Origin: Candidatus Faeciplasma pullistercoris
GTDB taxonomy: Bacteria; Bacillota; Clostridia; Oscillospirales; Ruminococcaceae
Length of the DNA: 64,000 nt
Reading direction: 5' to 3'
Assembly: GCA_018715525.1 (NCBI GenBank)
Contig: DVLL01000021.1
Coordinates: forward strand, 1-64,000
Shown here: positions 50,430 through 59,404 of the stretch, piece by piece
How positions within the stretch are numbered: the stretch's first letter is position 1
Layout: each line of letters starts with the position of its first letter
Program-made: the position numbers and the translations under genes
The notes under the pieces: generated by a model
Databases searched by the model: none
What the model saw: only the letters and a program-made list of their open reading frames with translations
What the model was told of the DNA's origin: nothing

Positions 50430-51764
50430 ATGTCTATTAAGTTAGTTACAAAATACGCAGATAAGTTTATAAACTCTCATGAATTGGATGCTGTAAGAGC
50501 TCAGATAACCGCTGCCCACCAGCTCCTGACCACAAAATCAGGACTCGGAAACGATTTTCTCGGTTGGGTCGATCTTCCTGTCAACTACGATAAGGAAGAA
50601 TTTGAGCGCATCAAGGCTGCGGCAAAGAGAATAAAAGAGAAAGCCGATATCCTTATAGTGATAGGAATAGGCGGCTCATACCTCGGTGCAAGGGCTGCGA
50701 TAGAGCTTCTTAAGAGCCCGTATTATAATAATCTTAAGAAAGACACGCCTGATATTTACTTTGTTGGAAACAACATCAGCCCAACCTACCTAAATGAAAT
50801 CCTCTCTATTTGCGAAGGCAGGGATATCTGCGTAAATGTAATATCCAAGTCCGGCACCACCACCGAGCCGGCTCTTGCCTTTAGAATATTTAAAAAGCTG
50901 ATGGAGGACAAGTACGGCAAGGAAGAAGCAAAGACAAGGATCTTTGCAACTACCGATAAGTGCAAGGGCACACTTAAGGATCTCTCTACCGAGGAGGGCT
51001 ACGAGACGTTCGTTGTCCCGGACGACGTGGGAGGCAGATACTCGGTGCTCACCGCAGTCGGACTTTTGCCTATAGCCGCCGCGGGCTGTGACATTGACGC
51101 TATAATGAAGGGTGCGCAGGCTGCGAGAGAGGCATATGCCAACGACGACATGAACGATTGCTACAAATATGCCGCTTTGAGAAACATACTCTACAGGAAG
51201 GGCAAGGCTGTTGAGCTGTTGGTATCCTATGAACCCTGCTTTGCCATGATGAACGAGTGGTTCAAGCAGCTGTACGGCGAGAGTGAGGGCAAGGATCATA
51301 AGGGAATCTTCCCCGCAAGCGTAATATTCTCCACCGATCTTCATTCGATGGGTCAGTTCATTCAGGATGGCTCAAGAGTAATGTTTGAGACAGTAGTGGA
51401 CGTAAAGAACGCCAAGCAGGATCTTTACCTCGAGAATGACAAGGATAACCTTGACGGCTTGAACTTCCTCACGGATCAGAATATGTCTGTAGTTAACCGC
51501 AAGGCTATGGAGGGAACGATTCTTGCTCACACCGAGGGAGGAGTGCCTAATCTCGTTATAGAGGTAGACAAGCTTGACGAGTACAACTTCGGTGAGATGG
51601 TATACTTCTTTGAGAAGGCGTGCGCTATCTCCGGTTATATGCTCGGAGTTAATCCTTTCAATCAGCCCGGTGTAGAGAGCTACAAGAAGAACATGTTCGC
51701 GCTTCTGGGCAAGCCGGGTTACGAGTCCCAGAAGGAAGAGCTTGAAAGAAAGCTCGGATACTAA
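50430..51764 (+). CDS. pgi: glucose-6-phosphate isomerase
   Basis: 444 residues, the short Firmicutes form. [30 protein letters not shown] (sugar-phosphate site), [14 protein letters not shown] and the C-terminal [13 protein letters not shown] with the catalytic lysine region are all present. It interconverts glucose-6-phosphate and fructose-6-phosphate. GAGAGGAT precedes the ATG. A small P-loop protein gene follows after 96 bases. Confidence 0.96.
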   Translation: MSIKLVTKYADKFINSHELDAVRAQITAAHQLLTTKSGLGNDFLGWVDLPVNYDKEEFERIKAAAKRIKEKADILIVIGIGGSYLGARAAIELLKSPYYNNLKKDTPDIYFVGNNISPTYLNEILSICEGRDICVNVISKSGTTTEPALAFRIFKKLMEDKYGKEEAKTRIFATTDKCKGTLKDLSTEEGYETFVVPDDVGGRYSVLTAVGLLPIAAAGCDIDAIMKGAQAAREAYANDDMNDCYKYAALRNILYRKGKAVELLVSYEPCFAMMNEWFKQLYGESEGKDHKGIFPASVIFSTDLHSMGQFIQDGSRVMFETVVDVKNAKQDLYLENDKDNLDGLNFLTDQNMSVVNRKAMEGTILAHTEGGVPNLVIEVDKLDEYNFGEMVYFFEKACAISGYMLGVNPFNQPGVESYKKNMFALLGKPGYESQKEELERKLGY

Positions 51765-51860
51765 TGGCTCCAATGACTGCTTTTGACTGAGCGCGAGCGC
51801 GTCGTCAAAGGCAGCCTGGAATATAGAAACAGCCCGGAAGGGCGGAAACGGGGTAATACT

Positions 51861-52265
51861 ATGATCAAATTGATAACCGGAAAAAGAGGCACAGGCAAGA
51901 CAAAGATTCTGGTCGATATGATTAACGACGCAGTCGCTGTGACAAAGGGCAGCATCGTGTGTATCGAGAAGAGCATGCAGCTCACCTATGATATCCACTA
52001 CAGAGCCCGTCTTGTAGATGTCGATGCGTATGAAATAGACAGTTTCGACAAGTTCTACGGCTTCCTTATGGGAACCATCGCTTCAAACTATGATATATCA
52101 GAGATATTCGTAGACGGTATCCTTAAGATTGGCGGAAGAAACTATGATGAGCTTGCCGCTCTTCTGGACAAGATAAATGTGGTTGCAAAGGATCTCACTA
52201 TCGTCTTTACGGTTTCAGAGGACAATGCAAATCTTCCCGACAGCGTTAAGAAGTATCTCGCATAA
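51861..52265 (+). CDS. small P-loop protein of unknown function
   Basis: 134 residues from MIKLITGKRGTGKTK, preceded by a GGGG-type ribosome binding site; an in-frame start at 51783 has no such site. The Walker A motif GKRGTGKT lies at residues 8-15, and IFVDGILK could serve as Walker B. The rest (YEIDSFDKFYGFLMGTIASNYDI..LAALLDKINVVAKDLTIVFTVSE) looks like a compact nucleotide-binding domain found in Clostridia without assigned function. It may be co-transcribed with pgi. I can name no partner. Confidence 0.75.
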   Translation: MIKLITGKRGTGKTKILVDMINDAVAVTKGSIVCIEKSMQLTYDIHYRARLVDVDAYEIDSFDKFYGFLMGTIASNYDISEIFVDGILKIGGRNYDELAALLDKINVVAKDLTIVFTVSEDNANLPDSVKKYLA

Positions 52266-52320
52266 TTTTACAGCGGTGCTCTGACGCCGACTTTGTGCGC
52301 TTAAAAATTTCGGAAACATA

Positions 52321-52349
52321 TTGACAATTACAAGCGCGTCAAGTATAAT
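52321..52349 (+). promoter_or_regulatory. consensus promoter of yceD-rpmF
   Basis: Perfect TTGACA, 17 bp spacer, perfect TATAAT. RNA start near 52356, only about 19 bases before the GTG of the next gene. A TTG start at 52321 is in fact the -35 box. Confidence 0.88.
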
Positions 52350-52374
52350 ACTACATGATATTCTGAGGTGGAAT

Positions 52375-52827
52375 GTGTTACTTAGGCTTAGGCAGCTCTT
52401 TGACAGAGCAGGAGACAGGAAGGACCTTGATCTTCATATTCCTTGTGAGGAATTGGGAATATACAAGGGCGTGGGTACATTTTTAACACCGCTTTCGCTC
52501 AGAGGCAGCATTGTAAATGACGCCGGAGTAGTTACACTCAGCTACACGCTTTCATGTACGATGCGCCATGTGTGCGACAGATGTCTTAACGAATTTGAGC
52601 GCGGGTATGAGATGGATTTTGAGCATATTCTTATCAGAACTGAAAGCTCTGATGATGACGAGTATGTTTATTGTCCGGAGGATACCCTCGACATCAATGA
52701 GTTGGCAATTTCAGATTTGCTGCTTTCACTGCCAACTAAAATTCTTTGCAGCCCGGATTGCAAGGGGCTTTGTCCGATATGCGGACATGATCTTAACGTG
52801 TCGGACTGTGGCTGTAAGCTGAGTTGA
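52375..52827 (+). CDS. YceD/DUF177 protein
   Basis: 150 residues from a GTG with GAGGTGG just upstream; the promoter lies inside any longer reading. RCLNEFERGYEMDFEHIL and the C-terminal paired cysteines SPDCKGLCPICGHDLN..DCGC are typical of DUF177. The family is almost always encoded next to rpmF, as here, and is linked to rRNA processing or 23S accumulation in other organisms. The short 19 base leader is notable. No plsX follows rpmF, although it often does. Confidence 0.9.
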   Translation: MLLRLRQLFDRAGDRKDLDLHIPCEELGIYKGVGTFLTPLSLRGSIVNDAGVVTLSYTLSCTMRHVCDRCLNEFERGYEMDFEHILIRTESSDDDEYVYCPEDTLDINELAISDLLLSLPTKILCSPDCKGLCPICGHDLNVSDCGCKLS

Positions 52828-52879
52828 ACGGCGTAAGCGGCATATGTGATAATAATTCTCCAAGAGGAGGTGCTTAAAA

Positions 52880-53062
52880 ATGGCAGTACCAAAGAGAAAG
52901 GTCTCCAAGGCAAGAAGAGACAAGAGACGTTCCAGCGTATGGAAGCTCGACACTCCTGCACTTTCAAGATGTTCTAACTGCGGAGCTTTAACTTCTCCCC
53001 ATAAGGTTTGCAGTAATTGCGGCTATTACAAGGGCGTTGAGGTAATCAAGAAAGAGGCTTAA
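52880..53062 (+). CDS. rpmF: 50S ribosomal protein L32, zinc-binding form
   Basis: 60 residues. MAVPKRKVSKARRDKRRS is the L32 start; C31, C34, C44 and C47 make the zinc ribbon of the zinc-requiring form. GGAGG precedes the ATG by nine bases. It is co-transcribed with yceD and ends at a strong terminator. Confidence 0.97.
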   Translation: MAVPKRKVSKARRDKRRSSVWKLDTPALSRCSNCGALTSPHKVCSNCGYYKGVEVIKKEA

Positions 53063-53075
53063 TCCTCTTCAAAAT

Positions 53076-53106
53076 CGGAGAAGGAGAAATCCTTCTCCGG
53101 TTTTTC
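53076..53106 (+). terminator. terminator of yceD-rpmF
   Basis: CGGAGAAGGA (53076-53085) pairs perfectly with TCCTTCTCCG (53090-53099), then GTTTTTC. Confidence 0.9.
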
Positions 53107-53196
53107 TTTGCTCGTTTTATTAACTTGTGCTTAAGCTCGGATCATCCCGGGCATATGTATATATTTCGATGTATTAACACAAAAGGAGGAATCATG

Positions 53197-54528
53197 ATGC
53201 CTTTGCCTGTTGTTGCGGTGGTGGGCAGACCGAATGTCGGAAAGTCCACGCTTTTCAATAAGCTCATAGGCAAGCGTCTGTCGATAGTTGAGGACACGCC
53301 GGGCGTCACAAGGGACAGGATTTATTCCAAGTGCGAGTGGCTGGGTCACGATTTCATGCTTGTTGACACCGGCGGCATAGAGCCGAGCTCAAACGACACT
53401 ATACTTGTCCAGATGCGTCGCCAGGCTGAAATCGCTATCGACAAGGCGGACGTTATAATTCTTGTTACCGATATAAGAAGCGGCGTTACCGCAAATGACT
53501 ATGAGGTAGCGTCAATGCTGCAAAAGTCGGGCAAACCGGTTGTGCTCTGCGTAAACAAGTGCGATAAGTTAGGTGCTCCGGAGCCTGAGTTTTATGAGTT
53601 TTACAATTTGGGAATTGGAGATCCAATAGAGGTTTCCTCGGTACACGGTTACGGAACCGGCGACCTTCTCGACAGGGTGATAGAGCACCTGCCGAAGGAG
53701 CCTGAGTCTGAGGATTCAGACTATATCCGCGTTGCAGTGATAGGAAAGCCGAATGTAGGCAAGTCCTCTATTATCAACTGCATTGCCGGAGAGGAGCGTG
53801 CGATCGTTTCCGATATTGCCGGAACTACCAGGGACGCGACCGATACCGTAATAGAGAACGGCAGCGGAAAGTACATTTTCGTGGATACGGCAGGAATAAG
53901 AAAAAAATCCAAGGTGTATGAAAATATCGAGCATTACAGCGTGCTTCGTTCCTACATGGCTGTGGATGAGGCGGATGTGGCGGTGATAGTCATAGACGCG
54001 CTTGTAGGCTTTACCGAGCAGGACTCCAAGGTCGCAGGCTACGCTCACGAGCAGGGAAAAGGCTGTATCGTTGCGGTAAACAAGTGGGACGCGATCGAAA
54101 AGGACAACGACACAATGAATAAGTTTACCGACGAGCTTAAGAAGAACCTCGGATTTATGGATTATGTTCCTTTTATTTTCATATCCGCTAAGACCGGTCA
54201 GAGGGTGAATAAGCTTTTTGAGCTGATAAATACTGTTCATGAAAACAATTCGCTCAGGATTTCCACCGGTAAGCTCAACGATATCCTTGCATATGCAACG
54301 TCAAGGGTGCAGCCTCCGTCAGATAAGGGCAAGCGCTTAAAGATCTACTACATGACCCAGCCTTCAACAAATCCTCCGACCATAGTTACCTTTGTAAATT
54401 CCTCTGAGCTTTTCCACTTCTCCTACAGAAGATACCTTGAAAACCAGATAAGGGATACGTTCGGCGGGCTTATGGGAACTCCTGTGAGAATCGTTGTAAG
54501 AGAACGGGACAGCAGCGACACCAAGTAA
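53197..54528 (+). CDS. der: ribosome-associated GTPase Der (EngA)
   Basis: 443 residues from the second of two adjacent ATGs; AAGGAGG is six bases from it and only three from the first. Two G domains in tandem, GRPNVGKS with DTGG and NKCDK, and GKPNVGKS with DTAGI and NKWD, are followed by a KH-like domain (about 350-443, KRLKIYYMTQPSTNPPTIVTFVN). Der acts in 50S subunit assembly. plsY follows after 30 bases. Confidence 0.96.
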   Translation: MPLPVVAVVGRPNVGKSTLFNKLIGKRLSIVEDTPGVTRDRIYSKCEWLGHDFMLVDTGGIEPSSNDTILVQMRRQAEIAIDKADVIILVTDIRSGVTANDYEVASMLQKSGKPVVLCVNKCDKLGAPEPEFYEFYNLGIGDPIEVSSVHGYGTGDLLDRVIEHLPKEPESEDSDYIRVAVIGKPNVGKSSIINCIAGEERAIVSDIAGTTRDATDTVIENGSGKYIFVDTAGIRKKSKVYENIEHYSVLRSYMAVDEADVAVIVIDALVGFTEQDSKVAGYAHEQGKGCIVAVNKWDAIEKDNDTMNKFTDELKKNLGFMDYVPFIFISAKTGQRVNKLFELINTVHENNSLRISTGKLNDILAYATSRVQPPSDKGKRLKIYYMTQPSTNPPTIVTFVNSSELFHFSYRRYLENQIRDTFGGLMGTPVRIVVRERDSSDTK

Positions 54529-54558
54529 CAAGACAAGCTTATACAAGGGATGATATAT

Positions 54559-55218
54559 ATGAATTATATTATTGCGCTCTGCGCGGCATCACTGATCTCA
54601 TATCTTATAGGAAGCCTTAACTCCGCCATTGTGGCAGGATATCTTATCAAGCATAAGGATATCAGGGATTACGGCAGCAATAATGCCGGACTGACCAACA
54701 TTTACCGCTGTTTTGGGACTACCTGCGCGGTCATTACATTCCTTTTTGATATATGCAAGGGCTTCTTGGTGGTGTACGGCACACGACTTGCGCTTTTCGG
54801 TTCAGGTCTTTTCTCAAGAGAAGAGTATGATGTCAAGACAGCGTGTATGGTAGTTTCGCTTTTTGCAGTTTTGGGACATGTATTTCCGATTTATTATCGC
54901 TTTAAGGGTGGCAAAGGAATACTTGTCGCGGGCATGACGATGCTTGCCATAGATCCTCTTGTCTTCTTGTTTGAGCTTTTGATCTTCATTATATTGGTTG
55001 CTGCGACAAGGTATGTGTCAGTGGGCTCGCTGGCGACGTGCGTCGGATATCCGGTGTTCACTCTGATAGTTGAAATCTTCTTCAGGGGATTTCCGCATTA
55101 CACCTATTCCCATGTCGTCATGGCAGGAATAATAGGTCTGCTTTGTCTGCTCAGGCATATTCCGAACATAAAAAGGCTTGTTAGCCACACAGAGAACAGG
55201 TTTAAGTTTAAAAAATGA
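54559..55218 (+). CDS. plsY: glycerol-3-phosphate acyltransferase PlsY
   Basis: 219 residues from the ATG nine bases after AAGGG; an ATG at 54550 overlaps that site. The three PlsY motifs are present: SYLIGSLNSAIV, DYGSNNAGLTNIYR (acyl-phosphate site) and GHVFPIYYRFKGGKG, among five to six membrane helices. It transfers an acyl group from acyl phosphate to glycerol-3-phosphate, the first step of phospholipid synthesis. The next gene, gpsA, makes its substrate, so the pair is functionally linked. Confidence 0.95.
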   Translation: MNYIIALCAASLISYLIGSLNSAIVAGYLIKHKDIRDYGSNNAGLTNIYRCFGTTCAVITFLFDICKGFLVVYGTRLALFGSGLFSREEYDVKTACMVVSLFAVLGHVFPIYYRFKGGKGILVAGMTMLAIDPLVFLFELLIFIILVAATRYVSVGSLATCVGYPVFTLIVEIFFRGFPHYTYSHVVMAGIIGLLCLLRHIPNIKRLVSHTENRFKFKK

Positions 55219-55249
55219 GTTGCAATAATAAATTACAAGGTGGTGCGTT

Positions 55250-56233
55250 ATGCTGAAAATCGCCATACTCGGTTCTGGCGGCTGGGGACTCGCCCTGGCA
55301 TGTACATGCTCGAGACTCGGACATGATGTAACCGTATGGAGCGCGTTCAAGGACGAACTCGACTCAATTCGCCGCACCGGCGAGCTTCGTTCAAAGCTTC
55401 CCGGAGTATACATACCGGAATCTATCCATCTCACAGAGGACATATCCTGCGCTTCGGACAAGGACATAGTTCTCGTGGGAATACCGTCAAAGTTTGTTCG
55501 CTCGGTCTGCCTCCAGGCTAAGCCGTATGTAAGCAGTGATACCATTGTTGTATCCACCGCGAAGGGTCTTGAGGACGGAAGTCTCAAGAGAATGAGCGAG
55601 ATTTTGTCGGAGGTCTTTGTCGGCAACACGGTAGCTGTTTTGACCGGTCCTTCTCACGCCGAGGAAGTCGGCAGGGGAATGCCTACCGCGGTAGTAGTCG
55701 CTTCAGAGAATGTCGAGGCGGCAAAGCTTATCCAGTCGGCATTTTCTGATGATGTACTCAGGCTTTATGTTAACACGGATGTCATCGGCTGTGAGATAGG
55801 CGGCGCCGTAAAGAATGTAATAGCTTTATGCTCAGGAGTTATAGACGGTCTCGGACTTGGAGACAATACCCGCGCTGCGCTCATAACGAGGGGACTCAGC
55901 GAGATAACAGCGCTCGGAGTAGCCATGGGCGGCAGAAAAGATACATTCAGCGGACTTGCCGGACTTGGAGACCTTATTGTCACCTGCACCAGCCTTCACT
56001 CAAGAAACTTCCGCGCCGGCAAGCTTATCGGACAGGGAACGAATCCCGAGGAGGCTGTAAGGATAGTTGGCACAGTAGAGGGCTACGCCTGCGCTGCGGC
56101 AACCTTGGAGCTTGCGAAAAAGTACGGCGTCAGTATGCCGATAACCGAGCAGATAAATAAGATATTGTTCGAGGGTGCGAAGCCGAAGGATGTTGTAACA
56201 GAGCTGATGCAGCGACCTTTCAGAGCAGAGTGA
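55250..56233 (+). CDS. gpsA: NAD(P)-dependent glycerol-3-phosphate dehydrogenase
   Basis: 327 residues. The dinucleotide-binding GSGGWGLALA starts the Rossmann domain, and the C-terminal domain has the substrate site EIGGAVKNVIALCSGVIDGLGLGDNTRAALITRGLSE with the catalytic lysine. It reduces dihydroxyacetone phosphate to glycerol-3-phosphate for PlsY, encoded upstream. AGGTGG is the ribosome binding site. The transcript ends at the hairpin at 56247. Confidence 0.96.
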   Translation: MLKIAILGSGGWGLALACTCSRLGHDVTVWSAFKDELDSIRRTGELRSKLPGVYIPESIHLTEDISCASDKDIVLVGIPSKFVRSVCLQAKPYVSSDTIVVSTAKGLEDGSLKRMSEILSEVFVGNTVAVLTGPSHAEEVGRGMPTAVVVASENVEAAKLIQSAFSDDVLRLYVNTDVIGCEIGGAVKNVIALCSGVIDGLGLGDNTRAALITRGLSEITALGVAMGGRKDTFSGLAGLGDLIVTCTSLHSRNFRAGKLIGQGTNPEEAVRIVGTVEGYACAAATLELAKKYGVSMPITEQINKILFEGAKPKDVVTELMQRPFRAE

Positions 56234-56246
56234 CCAAAGCTGTTTT

Positions 56247-56284
56247 ACCCTGACTTGATTTTTTAATCTTGTCAGGGTTTTTTA
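56247..56284 (+). terminator. terminator of der-plsY-gpsA
   Basis: ACCCTGAC (56247-56254) pairs with GTCAGGGT (56271-56278), with an inner GATT/AATC pair, then TTTTT. Confidence 0.88.
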
Positions 56285-56295
56285 GTTAAAAGCTA

Positions 56296-56324
56296 TTTAC
56301 AACCGGTTGATTTTAGGGTAAAAT
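56296..56324 (+). promoter_or_regulatory. promoter of the pyrH-frr-uppS-... operon
   Basis: TTTACA, 17 bp spacer, TAAAAT; about 25 bases of leader before the pyrH ATG. Confidence 0.7.
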
Positions 56325-56355
56325 GTATTTAATAAAACTCACGGAGGGTATCTAT

Positions 56356-57060
56356 ATGGAGCCTGTTTATAAGAGGATTCTCCTCAAGCTGAGCGGCGAG
56401 GCGCTTGCCGGGGATAATAAATTCGGAATGAACTTTGATACTATCAACGGGATTTGCGCCAGTATCAAAAAGTGCTATGACGCCGGTGTTCAGATAGGGA
56501 TCGTTGTTGGCGGAGGCAACTTCTGGAGAGGCAGATCGAGCGGCGCTATGGACAGAACCAGAGCTGATCATATAGGAATGCTCGCGACCGCGATGAACGC
56601 CTTGGCGATTGCCGATTCGCTGGAGTCTTTGGGAGCCGAGGTAAGAGTACAGACAGCTATTGCTATGCAGCAGGTTGCCGAGCCGTATATCAGAAACAGG
56701 GCGGTAAGGCATCTTGAAAAGGGCAGGATAGTTATATTCGGCTGCGGGACAGGAAGCCCATTCTTCTCGACTGATACGGCGGCTTCGCTTAGGGCTGCTG
56801 AAATCGAGGCAAATGTCATGCTCAAAGCTACAATGGTAGACGGAGTATACGATAAAGATCCTCACAAGTATACTGACGCAAAAAAATATGATACCCTTGA
56901 TCTTGACGAGGTTATTGTGAAGCACCTTGGAGTGATGGACAGCACCTCTGCCGCCATGTGCAAGGATAATAACATTCCGATCATTGTATTTGACCTTTCG
57001 AGACCTGATAACATATACGATGTATGTATGGGCAAGAATGTCGGAACATTGTTGAAGTAA
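56356..57060 (+). CDS. pyrH: UMP kinase
   Basis: 234 residues from the ATG after GGAGGG; an in-frame ATG at 56323 overlaps the -10 element and is rejected. [39 protein letters not shown] and VDGVYDKDP are the blocks of the hexameric bacterial UMP kinase. It phosphorylates UMP to UDP and starts the pyrH-frr-uppS-cdsA-dxr-rseP-ispG-polC run. The rpsB-tsf genes that usually precede it are not here. Confidence 0.96.
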   Translation: MEPVYKRILLKLSGEALAGDNKFGMNFDTINGICASIKKCYDAGVQIGIVVGGGNFWRGRSSGAMDRTRADHIGMLATAMNALAIADSLESLGAEVRVQTAIAMQQVAEPYIRNRAVRHLEKGRIVIFGCGTGSPFFSTDTAASLRAAEIEANVMLKATMVDGVYDKDPHKYTDAKKYDTLDLDEVIVKHLGVMDSTSAAMCKDNNIPIIVFDLSRPDNIYDVCMGKNVGTLLK

Positions 57061-57104
57061 AACCGAAATATAAATGAAATAACAGGAAAGGCAGGAAACT
57101 GACT

Positions 57105-57659
57105 ATGAAGGACGTACTTAACAACGCTAAGGATAAAATGGAGAAAACCTTGAAGGTCTTGAGCTCGGATTTTGCGGCTATCAGGGCAGGAAGAGCTAAT
57201 CCCGCAGTTTTGGACAGGATAACCGTAGACTACTACGGCACGCCTACTCCCATCAACCAGATGGCAGCGGTATCAGTGTCAGACGCAAGAGTACTTGTTA
57301 TCCAGCCATGGGACAAGTCTTCGCTCAAGGCTATTGAGAAGGCAATCCAGGCAAGCGACCTCGGAATCAATCCGACAAACGACGGCTCCGTGATAAGACT
57401 GACCTTCCCTCAGCTGACAGAGGAGAGGCGTAAGGATCTGTGCAAGGATATAAAGAAGCTTGGAGAGGACGCCAAGGTTGCCGTTAGGTCGATAAGACGC
57501 GACGCCAACGACAAAATAAAGAACATGAAAAAAGAGGGTGAGCTCACCGAGGACGATGTAAAGATTTTTGACAAGGATATACAGAAGCTTACCGACAAGT
57601 ATACAGATCTCATAGACAATGAGGTTTCAGCAAAGGAAAAGGAGATACTTTCCATCTAA
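57105..57659 (+). CDS. frr: ribosome recycling factor
   Basis: 184 residues, full length. [29 protein letters not shown] and [13 protein letters not shown] are diagnostic; the C-terminal part forms the long helix bundle (..[22 protein letters not shown]). With EF-G it splits post-termination ribosomes. AGGAAGG lies before the ATG. Confidence 0.97.
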   Translation: MKDVLNNAKDKMEKTLKVLSSDFAAIRAGRANPAVLDRITVDYYGTPTPINQMAAVSVSDARVLVIQPWDKSSLKAIEKAIQASDLGINPTNDGSVIRLTFPQLTEERRKDLCKDIKKLGEDAKVAVRSIRRDANDKIKNMKKEGELTEDDVKIFDKDIQKLTDKYTDLIDNEVSAKEKEILSI

Positions 57660-57700
57660 GCTCGGGCAGACGGTAATATTTAATTTCAAATTTCAAGTAG

Positions 57701-57733
57701 TTGAACAGTCTCGCTTTATGCGGGACTGTTCAA
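57701..57733. other. perfect inverted repeat between frr and uppS
   Basis: TTGAACAGTC (57701-57710) pairs with GACTGTTCAA (57724-57733), with an inner CGC/GCG pair. No T run follows on either strand, so it is unlikely to terminate fully. It may stabilise or process the mRNA between the two cistrons; the 150 base gap is the longest in the operon. Confidence 0.55.
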
Positions 57734-57809
57734 AAAGCATATATATAAATGCATTGCCGAGTAAGCAAATCGTCTTAAACTTTTCACCGAAAACGGAAGG
57801 AATGATCTG

Positions 57810-58523
57810 ATGGCATCTCAGGAGCTGCAAATACCCAAGCATGTTGCGTTCATAATGGACGGCAACGGCAGGTGGGCAAAAAAGAGATTTATGCCGAGAA
57901 CCTACGGTCACAGAAAGGGCGTAAAGGCGTTGAAACGCACGATAAGGGCTCTTGATGAGCTTGGAGTTGAATATGCCACCTTCTATGCTTTTTCTACCGA
58001 AAACTGGAAACGTCCCGCCGATGAAGTGACCGAGCTCATGAAAATTTTTGACGAGCAGCTTGACGGACTTGTGCAGTACGAAAACGAAAACATCCGTCTT
58101 CGTTTTATCGGAGACCGCGATGGATTGCCGCAGACGCTCAGGGACAAGATGAAGCATTATGAGGAGCTGAGCGAAAATAGGACAGGTTTAACGGTCATTA
58201 TTGCGATAAATTACGGCGGGCATGACGAGCTTTGCAGGGCAGCAAAGAAAATGCTGCTGTCAGCAAAGGACGGATTTATCAGCGAGAGCGACATCACTCC
58301 TGAGCTGTATAAGAGCTTTTTGGATACAGGCGACATGCCGAATGTAGATCTTATGATAAGAACAGGCGGGGAAATAAGGATCTCAAACTTTCTTCTTTGG
58401 CAGATTGCGTATGCCGAGCTGTACTTTTGCGATACCCTCTGGCCTGATTTCGGAAAGAGTGAGCTTATAAAGGCTGTCACCGAATATTCACGCCGTGACA
58501 GGCGATTCGGGCGGATAAAGTAG
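57810..58523 (+). CDS. uppS: undecaprenyl diphosphate synthase
   Basis: 237 residues. HVAFIMDGNGRWAKKR contains the catalytic D17 of cis-prenyltransferases; FYAFSTENWKRP and RTGGEIRISNFLLWQIAYAELYF are the other conserved blocks. It makes the C55 lipid carrier of cell-wall synthesis from farnesyl and isopentenyl diphosphate. The dxr and ispG genes downstream supply isoprenoid precursors. Start preceded by GGAAGGA. Confidence 0.96.
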   Translation: MASQELQIPKHVAFIMDGNGRWAKKRFMPRTYGHRKGVKALKRTIRALDELGVEYATFYAFSTENWKRPADEVTELMKIFDEQLDGLVQYENENIRLRFIGDRDGLPQTLRDKMKHYEELSENRTGLTVIIAINYGGHDELCRAAKKMLLSAKDGFISESDITPELYKSFLDTGDMPNVDLMIRTGGEIRISNFLLWQIAYAELYFCDTLWPDFGKSELIKAVTEYSRRDRRFGRIK

Positions 58524-58560
58524 TGCTGCATGACAAAAAATATACAAGAGGACATTAAGA

Positions 58561-59379
58561 ATGAAAACGAGGATCATTTCAGCTGCGGTCGCAATAGTTT
58601 TGCTTGCCGCAGTGCTTTATTTGCACACGACCGTTGTGTTCAACATAGCCTTTGCAATTATAGGCTCTGTGATGGTGTATGAGCTGTTCGGCGCATATAA
58701 GCTTAAGGGACATTATGTTTATCTTTGCTCAAGCATAGCTGTTACATCTGCGTTTGCCGTCATGCCGAGGTTTTTGATACCTGATGTCGGATATTTTGCG
58801 GTAGCACTTGCATATATTGTTTTGTCCCTACTGATACTTCTTAAAGAGCATGAAAAGCTTGAAATAGGTGTCATCATGACCGTAGCAGCTGTAACGCTGT
58901 TAGTTTCAGCAGCGATGTGCTCTATCTCTTTGATCGAAGGGTCCGACGAGGCGTTCGGGCTTGAAAAGGTCATTCTTACTCTCTGCGGGGCATGGCTTGC
59001 CGACTCCGGAGCATATTTTGTCGGAACATTTATGGGCAAACACAAGCTGTGCCCGAAGATAAGCCCCAAAAAGACTGTGGAGGGTTTCATTGGCGGTGTG
59101 CTCACAAACGGCATTTTGTTCATGCTGTTTGGACTGATAGTTTCTATGTATGACACTTCCGCCAAGCCGAACTACCTGATTCTCGGCGTTCTTGGTCTGG
59201 TATGCTCAGTTCTCAGCGTTATAGGGGATCTGTTTGCGTCCTTAATCAAGAGAAGCTGCGATATAAAGGACTTCGGAAAGATCATGCCGGGTCACGGAGG
59301 CGCGTTTGACCGCTTTGACAGCGTAGTATATGTCGCTCCGTTTATGGCGATATGCCTGAGTATGCTGGACATACTCTGA
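58561..59379 (+). CDS. cdsA: phosphatidate cytidylyltransferase
   Basis: 272 residues with about seven membrane helices. The CdsA signature near the C-terminus reads GDLFASLIKRSCDIKDFGKIMPGHGGAFDRFDS. It makes CDP-diacylglycerol from phosphatidate and CTP, upstream of phosphatidylglycerol and the cardiolipin made by the cls product. Lies between uppS and dxr as in most Firmicutes. Confidence 0.95.
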   Translation: MKTRIISAAVAIVLLAAVLYLHTTVVFNIAFAIIGSVMVYELFGAYKLKGHYVYLCSSIAVTSAFAVMPRFLIPDVGYFAVALAYIVLSLLILLKEHEKLEIGVIMTVAAVTLLVSAAMCSISLIEGSDEAFGLEKVILTLCGAWLADSGAYFVGTFMGKHKLCPKISPKKTVEGFIGGVLTNGILFMLFGLIVSMYDTSAKPNYLILGVLGLVCSVLSVIGDLFASLIKRSCDIKDFGKIMPGHGGAFDRFDSVVYVAPFMAICLSMLDIL

Positions 59380-59404
59380 CATGATTTGAAAGGATACTGC
59401 AAAG

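Noticed and set aside
57619-57810. 63-codon plus-strand frame between frr and uppS
   Set aside because: Starts inside frr in another frame, runs through the intercistronic hairpin; no ribosome binding site.
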